NCBI RefSeq assembly: GCF_907164915.1 | Contig: NC_061868.1 | Location: 22,315,819-22,379,818, forward strand | DNA length: 64,000 nucleotides | Origin: Impatiens glandulifera | Lineage: Eukaryota; Streptophyta; Magnoliopsida; Ericales; Balsaminaceae | Reading direction: 5' to 3' | Shown: piece after piece, positions 58,220 through 64,000 of the stretch | How positions within the stretch are numbered: the first letter of the stretch is position 1 | How the letters are laid out: the number at the start of each line of letters is the position of its first letter | Notes under the pieces: model-generated | What the model was told of the DNA's origin: nothing | Database searches by the model: none | The model's input: the letters and a program-made list of their open reading frames with translations, nothing else | Program-made: the position numbers and the translations under genes

Positions 58220-58325
58220 TTGAAAACCTGAAGCTGACCTAGGACCGAGGATCCAGGACTGAGGAATGAGGACCAAGGACCGAGCATCAGAAGACCTAGG
58301 ACCGAAGATGGAGGACCGAGCTGCA
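58220..58325. repeat. GGACCGAGGAT minisatellite in gypsy LTR
   Basis: About eight degenerate units of GGACCGAGGA/GGACCAAGGA, purine-rich on the plus strand, in an otherwise AT-rich LTR. Confidence 0.75.
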
Positions 58326-59244
58326 TTTATTTGTTTATTTATCTTTTTATTTATTTATTAGTTTATTTTTTGTTTTCTTTAGTCTTAGGGTTTGTTTGTT
58401 TGACATTTTTTTATTTTGTTTAGTTGAGAGTTTGTGGCTTGTTTGATCCTAGGTTAGAAAAAATAAAAATAAAATTAAACCCTAACTAAAATTGAACTTA
58501 GCCCAAACTTAGACTTAGAATTTTCTTTAGACATAGGACTTTTTTATTTTATTTTTTTTATTATTATTTTATTATTTTATTATTATTTTTATTATTATCA
58601 TTATTATTTTTATTTAAAACCTTTAAATAATTCACTAAAGTTTCTTAAAAATGAATCTAGACTTAGACCAATTATTTTTGATTAATAACTTGCCTAGTTT
58701 TGATTTTTAGGATAACTTTATGTGTGAATTATTTGCTCTCGTTTTCTTTTATCTTTGCTTATTTGTTTATCTCATGCAAACTCATTAAATGCTTAAAATG
58801 GAAAATCCTAAAATGTAAAGCGTAAGAATGTTTTAAAAAAAGGCTAAAATTAATTAGTAGAGACCTTAAGGGCGTTGTGTGACATAGCGTCTAAAAAACC
58901 CTTTCCCACACGTAACCAAACGCCGAACTCACATCTCTTAAATTCCTATTTTTTGAAATTAGGTGGCGACTCTCTAGTCGTGAGGTTAATTAATACTAAA
59001 AAAAGTTAAAAAAAAAAAGGCCTATGACATACTTCCCATTAAAAAACTCTCAATCTCTCCCAGATTTGACGGGAAGGTAAGATATGGAGTTGTCTATAAA
59101 GCCTCGTTTTTAAAACTTAAATTTCTTCAACATTAAAATTAATTCCCCTCACGTTTTCAAAAAATTAATTTTCTAAAGAGTGTCCCAAAATTTTCAAACT
59201 AGTTGATCAAAATTCTTTTTTAAAAAAAATCGATCACAGTTTTC

Positions 59245-59262
59245 TGGCGACTCTGCTGGGGA
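59245..59262 (+). other. Primer binding site, tRNA-Arg type
   Basis: TGGCGACTCTGCTGGGGA, the primer site known from Ogre/Tat elements. Confidence 0.8.
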
Positions 59263-60458
59263 CATTCGACGTTTGACTTGAAAGTAATTTTGGCCAAGTA
59301 TTTAAACTTTCTTACGCTTTAATTCATACTCCATGTTCACACTAATTGATTATTTGCATGAGACTTGGAGCTCCAACGTGGAGGTGTGTGGGTATACATC
59401 ATTGGATGAAGCTCACACATCTATATTTTATGTGCTAAGGGTAGTCAATGTGAATGACACCCTCAACCCTATGCCTTGAAGGCTTTTGTGTGATTTGAGA
59501 GTTGAGAAAAACAATAGGAAAAAACCCGGATTAACCCTCTCTTCTTTTCAAATATCCCCTACTATTGAAAATGAGGGATTTTGAAATAGAGGTGAGGGGG
59601 ATGTCCAATTGAGAGCTCCCCTTACATCGAGAGATCCCTTTTGGGATAGTATCCTTGTCGGTGGAACAACTCTCTCTTAAGCCATTTCCAACTTTAGAAC
59701 AAAAATCCAAAAAGCCAATTCTACCAAGCCGTTGCCTCGTCTCGTCCTGTCGAGCAACAAAGCCACGTCACGAAGCCCTTTACTTGACTACTATAAATGA
59801 TAAATACATGTATGCATATAGATATTTCTAGGCGCTCAGTTTATCCATTCAAAGTTTTAAAATGTCATGAAACATGTGAACAATTTCGAAATTTTGAGGC
59901 TAAACTTAATAGTTTTAAAGGAGTAAAATCGAGGAAACCTAGAAAAGCTAAAAAAAGAATCTAATGTTACTAGTTTTCTTTCTTTGTGTCTTTACTACTC
60001 AGATTTTAAGCGCAAGATCTAATCAAGAAAGAGGCAATAGACACAAAGACGATCAAGAGAGACGCATAAGGCGCAAAGAAGATCAAGAAAGACGAAAAGA
60101 CTTGAAGATTCGAAGACTTAGTCTAGATTTCTTTATGCTTGAAATGTAAATCTCTTTTTGAAGATACATGAGCGACATTGTAACGAAAGGATGAGGGGTG
60201 CTTGCTTTCTTTTCTTATTTTATTTTATGACTAGAGTTTGTGATTTTATCCATGACACTTAGGGTTTTAATAAAATAACTCATTCTTATTTTACTCATCC
60301 TTTTCTACATGCTATACATTGTGAATGGGTAAATTGAGCGTCTATTGCGTGTTAGGGATTATGTGCATACGAGCAACGCGTTGCTTGTTTTACTTGATAA
60401 AGGAGTTCGAACTGACTTTGTTCTCTTGAACACAACATACTCATATTCATCATAATTT
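59263..60458 (+). other. Leader of gypsy element, noncoding
   Basis: A 1.2-kb untranslated region between primer site and gag. A purine-rich stretch with repeated AAAGA(C/A)GATCAAGA units lies at 60030-60100. No long conserved frame seen. Confidence 0.5.
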
Positions 60459-61120
60459 ATGATGACTAACCCACAAAGAAGGTTCAATGAGTCAGTTCAT
60501 CTAAAGCTAGACGATCTTCGTGATACACTAATACAATTGGGGAAACAGCTTGAAGAACTCACAGCAGAAGTCGAAACTTATGCGACAATTGAACCATTTC
60601 ATCCGAAGATCATGCGACAAGAAATGGAAAGGGAATGTAGGGCGTTCATGGACGGTTGGAAAATTATATAAAGGTCTATTCAGAACAAGAGCCAGACAAG
60701 CGCGTCAAACTCAAGGACAAAATGCTCATCAAGAGAACCCATTTCTCCTAAACAAAGTCAACAATCATCACTAGCAAGGAGTGCCACTATTGCTCCACCT
60801 CGTACAAAATTTGACGACTTGGGGATGTCATTGTCGAAGGCCTTAAGGAACTTGTTGCAGAAGAAGTTGATTCAAACGTTAACACCGGAACCTTGGAGAG
60901 AAGTAATTGGCAAGTTCGCAAATGAGTGGTGCGGATATCACTAGACTAAAGGGCATTCCACTAATTATTGTTTCCCTCTCAAACAAAAGATTCAAGATCT
61001 GATCGACGCTAAGATCATCCCAAAGCTCCGAAGAATGAAGGCAAACATCGTGTACAAGATCAAAGAGGAATTTCAGAAACTGCTCGACGCAGGATTCCTC
61101 GAAGTGGTAGATTACCCAGA
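60459..61120 (+). pseudogene. gag: Gypsy gag remnants and start of RT region
   Basis: An N-terminal ORF (60459-60671) reads MMTNPQRRFNESVHLKLDDL and contains a leucine-rich helix LIQLGKQLEELTAEVE. After a jump the sequence reads KFDDLGMSLSKALRNLLQKK and WCGYH, a stop, then TKGHSTNYCFPLKQKIQDLIDAKII (in two parts, about 60805-61020), the C-terminal zinc-finger-like end of Tat gag. It is then joined directly to KIKEEFQKLLDAGFLEVVDYPEW, which lies upstream of RT. The gag centre and the whole protease are missing. A 1-bp deletion near 61139 shifts the frame into RT. Confidence 0.7.
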
Positions 61121-62116
61121 ATGGATCGTCAATGTAGTCCAGTCGTAAAGAAAGATGGAAAGATCCGAGTGTGTGTAGACTATCGGGATCTCAATAAAGC
61201 AAGCCCTAAAGACAACTTTCCACTACCACAAATTGACGTGCTTGTGGATCATGCAGCAGGCCATCAACTCCTATCATTCATGGACGAATTCTCAGGCTAC
61301 AACCAAGTACTGATGGCTCCTGAAGACAAGGAGAAGACAACGTTCGTCACAGAAGTCAGAACATTTTGTTATCGAGTCATGCCTATCGGGCTAAAGAATG
61401 CAGGAGCAACGTATCAACGAGCTGCCACAATGATTCTTCACGATATGATCCACAAGGAGGTAGAAGTCTATGTCGACGATATGATTGTCAAATCAAAAGA
61501 TCGATAAGGGCACATCCAAAATCTTGACAAAATCTTACAACGCATCAGGAAGTTCAAACTTAGGCTCAACCCAAAGAAGTGCACATTTGGTGTGACAGCA
61601 AGAAAGATGTTAGGCTTCTTAATCACGCAAAGAGGAATTGAGGTTGATCCGAGCAAGATAGAAGCGATCATGGCAATGCCACCTCCACGAAGCGAGAAAG
61701 AAGTGCGAGGCTTTCTAGGAAAGATCTAGTATATAAGTCGATTCATAAACAAGTTGACTATGATATGTGATCCTTTGTTTAAACTTTTAAGGAAAAATGA
61801 AAGATTCGTTTGGGATGACGCTTGTCAGAACGCATTCGAGAAGATAATGGAATACCTCAAGAATTCTCCCATTCTAATGCCACCAAGACCAGGCGTACCG
61901 CTAATCCTATACTTAACAGTCACGGGAAACGCAATGGGTAGTCTACTAGCGCAAGAAAACGAGGAAAAGATGGAAGTCGTAGTTTACTACATAAGCAAGC
62001 GCATGACAGGCTACAAACTTAATTACTCGCCAATAGAAAAGAAAACGCTTTTGTCTCCGAGGTTAGCTAAGTGGATGATGATGATATCAGAGTACGACAT
62101 CGTGTACATAATTTAG
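61121..62116 (+). pseudogene. pol: Gypsy reverse transcriptase and first RNase H
   Basis: VCVDYRDLNKASPKDNFPLP, then FMDEFSGYNQ (catalytic Asp55 of this ORF), MPIGLKNAGATYQR and VEVYVDDMIVKSKD (YVDD 117-120). A TAA at 61505-61507 interrupts. In the same frame follow KLRLNPKKCTFGV, LGFLITQRGIEVDP and EKEVRGFLGK, a TAG at about 61728, then the connection and RNase H part (VPLILYLTVTGNAMGSLLAQ, VVYYISKRMTGYKLNYSPIE). About 35 codons of RNase H are deleted after EKKTLL, where the text jumps to RLAKWMMMISEYDIVYI. Only nonsense changes and this deletion disturb the frame. Confidence 0.88.
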
Positions 62117-62640
62117 AAATCTATCAAGGGGAGTGTTGTAGCAGATTTTCTCGCATACCAACCAATCGAAGTTGAAGACGAAGAGGAGTTAGCATTCCTA
62201 GACAACGAAGTGATGACTATTAACCCTACAACCTGGAAGCTATTATTCGATGGAGCTTCAGGAAAACAAGGTTATGGAATCGGAATACTACTCATCGATC
62301 CTATGGGAACATACAACCCAATCTCAGTCAAGCTCGAATATCAAGTGACGAACAATGAGGCAGAGTATGAAGCGTGCATCTCTGGCTTGAAGATTGCTCA
62401 TGAAAAAGGAGCGAGACGTCTAGAAGTAGTACGAGACTCAAACTTAGTCATTTCACAAGCTAATGGTGAATGACAAGTCAAAGGAGACAACCTCAAACCC
62501 TACCATTAACACTTATCGACTCTAATGGAAAAGTTTGAACATGTAACATTCACACATGCTCTGAGAAGTCAGAATCGATTCGCAGACGCTTTGGCCACGT
62601 TAGCAGCCATGATGCAAATCCCGGAAGGAATCAAAATCAA
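62117..62640 (+). pseudogene. pol: Second (archaeal-type) RNase H domain, gypsy element
   Basis: KSIKGSVVADFLAYQPIE, an acidic linker, then WKLLFDGASGKQGYGIGILL (first Asp in FDGA), VTNNEAEYEACISGLKIA (Glu in NEAEYEA), LEVVRDSNLVISQANGE (Asp in RDSNLV), a TGA at 62471-62473, and QNRFADALATLAAMM (last Asp). All four D-E-D-D residues are visible. A second RNase H between RT-RNH and integrase is the mark of Tat/Ogre elements. Confidence 0.88.
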
Positions 62641-63961
62641 GCCTTTGAAGATTCGTTAGAAACAGAAATGAGACTTCGAGAAGAGGACGATTGCCAACAC
62701 CGAAGTGGCGCCCAAAACTTGGTTTGAACCTCTACAGAAATACGTTGAGCATGGAGAGTATCCTTCACACTTCCAAAAGAAAGAGAGGAGAGCTCTACGC
62801 CAATACGCAACCAACTATGTGCTACTCGTAGGAAAGCTATATCGACGCTCCTTTGACGGTCAGAACATGTTATGCATCGACCAGCCTCAAGCATCACAGA
62901 TCATGGAGGAAGTACACGCAGGAATATGTGGCCCACACATGAACGGATCAACACTCGCTAAGAAGATCCTTCGCTTTGGCTATTACTGGCAGAACATGGA
63001 ACAAGAATGTGTAGAATATGTTAAGAAGTGTCATCAATGTCAAGTTTACGCGAACTTGAAGCACACCCCAGCATCTCTACTTTACAACATGACTTCACCA
63101 TGGCCATTCTCGACATGGGGAATAGATATCATCGTGAAAATTTATCCTCACGCTTCAAACGGACACGAATTCATCCTTAGAGCTATCGATTATTTCACAA
63201 AGTGGGTCAAAGCACAATCATACAAGGTTCTCAAGTCGCCACATGTTGCCAAGTTCATACGAAATAACATCATTGCACGCTATGGAGTTCTTCATGCCTT
63301 GATCTCAGACAATGGTGGACACATCCGGGGAGAAGTACTTAATGTACTAGATGAATACAGGATTGAACACCACAAATCCTCCCCTTATCATCCTCAAACG
63401 AACGGCGCAGTAGAGGCAGCGAACAAGAACATCATCACTATCATCAAGAAGATGACTCGGACGTACAAGGATTGGCACGAAAAGCTTCCATACGCCTTAT
63501 GTGGATATAGAACAACCATTCGAACGGCAACAGGAGAAACGACATTTGCATTGGTCTACAGAATGCATGCAGTGCAACCTATCGGAATCGAAGTTCCTAC
63601 TTTAAGAGTTTTACTCGAGACACAAGTAGTGGAGGAAGATTGGTGTAAGTCACGGTATAATTAGCTAGCCCTTATGGAAGACAAGAGGTTAGATGCATTA
63701 TGTCACATGCAAGCATACCAGAGAAGAATGATCAGAGCTTTCAACAAGAAGGTGAAACCTAGGAACATTCAAGAAGGCGATTTAGTCTTAAAGAAGAACT
63801 TACGGATACTAGACCCTAGAGGGAAATTCCAAACACCATGGGAAGGACCCTACCTCATCAAGAAGGTCTTTTCAGGTGGCGCCATGAGATTGACCACCTT
63901 GGACGGAGAAGATTTCTCAGCACCCTTCAATGTCGACATGCTCAAAAGATACTTCGTCTAA
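62641..63961 (+). pseudogene. pol: Gypsy integrase
   Basis: After stops near 62657 and 62669 a 319-codon ORF (62705-63664) holds the zinc-binding HHCC (H71, H78, C109, C112) and the DDE core: D141 (WGIDIIVK), D202 (ISDNGGHIRGE) and E237 (QTNGAVEAANK). D202 to E237 has 34 intervening residues, one fewer than the usual DD35E. A TAG (63662-63664) separates the C-terminal part (63674-63961), which includes HMQAYQRRMIRAFNKKVKPR, GDLVLKKN, and the GPY/F-like WEGPYLIKKVFSGGAM, ending DMLKRYFV and TAA. No chromodomain follows, in line with Tat. The motif set is complete but split. Confidence 0.9.
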
Positions 63962-64000
63962 AGCATGCGTGTTGAATCCCATACATCAAAGTTCATAACC

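Larger units (their letters stand above)
56396..59238 (+). repeat. 5' LTR of the gypsy element, ~2.8 kb
   Basis: Begins TGTAGACACTCATTTTTCAC, a start typical of Tat-like LTRs, and ends ATCACA six bases before the primer site. Promoter at 57485-57492. MULE copy 8 ends exactly here. The start is my best reading; without the 3' LTR it cannot be confirmed. Confidence 0.65.
56396..64000 (+). mobile_element. Ty3/gypsy element, Tat/Ogre-type, internally deleted, right end outside window
   Basis: Long 5' LTR (56396-59238), tRNA-Arg-type primer site (59245-59262), leader, gag remnants, then RT, RNase H, a second RNase H and integrase in one frame (61121-63961). The gene order with integrase after RNase H defines Ty3/gypsy, and the extra RNase H before integrase is typical of the Tat/Ogre lineage. 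Gag centre, protease and the N-terminus of RT are deleted. The 3' LTR is beyond the window. Confidence 0.85.

Noticed and set aside
62637..62897. Minus-strand 86-codon ORF
   Set aside because: Antisense to the gypsy integrase N-terminus; no motif.

Overview
The window reads as nuclear, repeat-dense plant DNA, probably a eudicot intergenic or heterochromatic region. It is AT-rich, full of microsatellites, and carries plant-type Ty1/copia and Ty3/gypsy retrotransposons, Mutator-like (MULE) transposons, a hAT relic, a 5'-truncated LINE and a MITE. I found no cellular protein-coding gene, tRNA or rRNA. Every protein segment I recognise belongs to a mobile element, and all are broken by stop codons, frameshifts or deletions.

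Layout. 1-6888 (minus): copia element A, read from right to left as LTR, gag, a noncoding spacer with its own TATA box, then a large additional ORF (aORF) that runs off the left edge. 6889-7666 (minus): truncated LTR of a second copia family (TGTTAG/CTAACA). 7667-16126: head-to-tail partial copies of one MULE family, all on the plus strand. 16126-22470 (minus): copia element B, with the same gag-spacer-aORF layout as A and no pol; a LINE fragment with a 13-bp target-site duplication sits in its gag. 22471-29777: MULE DNA interrupted by a solo copia LTR (C, 22870 to about 24405). 29778 to about 36150 (plus): copia element D of the same family as A-C, with a nearly complete pol but a gag that has lost its zinc knuckle. 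36185-45919: the best MULE copy, a hAT relic, and further MULE fragments. 45920-48115: 3' end of a second-family copia element (aORF C-terminus, polypurine tract, complete 1.3-kb LTR). 48116-49740: five tandem units of about 0.32 kb separated by AT microsatellites. 49741-56395: two more MULE copies, one carrying a MITE with a large internal minisatellite. 56396-64000: a Ty3/gypsy element of Tat/Ogre type (2.8-kb LTR, tRNA-Arg-type primer site, RT, two RNase H domains, integrase).

How the parts relate. A, B, C and D share one LTR type: TGTTGGG start, TATCA end, Met-tRNA-type primer site, and a conserved GACGTAGGAG...GAACATCCAT block 230-290 bp downstream of the TATA box. The U3 of each LTR holds an array built from the palindrome TTAGAC-n-GTCTAA, amplified with a different period in each copy. 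The same palindromes and a second TATA box lie directly upstream of the aORF in A and B, so the aORF probably had its own promoter modelled like the LTR promoter. A and B share one pol-lacking structure with breakpoints at equivalent places, while D retains pol. This looks like a non-autonomous gag+aORF lineage and an autonomous relative. I regard this family as the most interesting system in the window. All functional statements are inferred from sequence reading alone.
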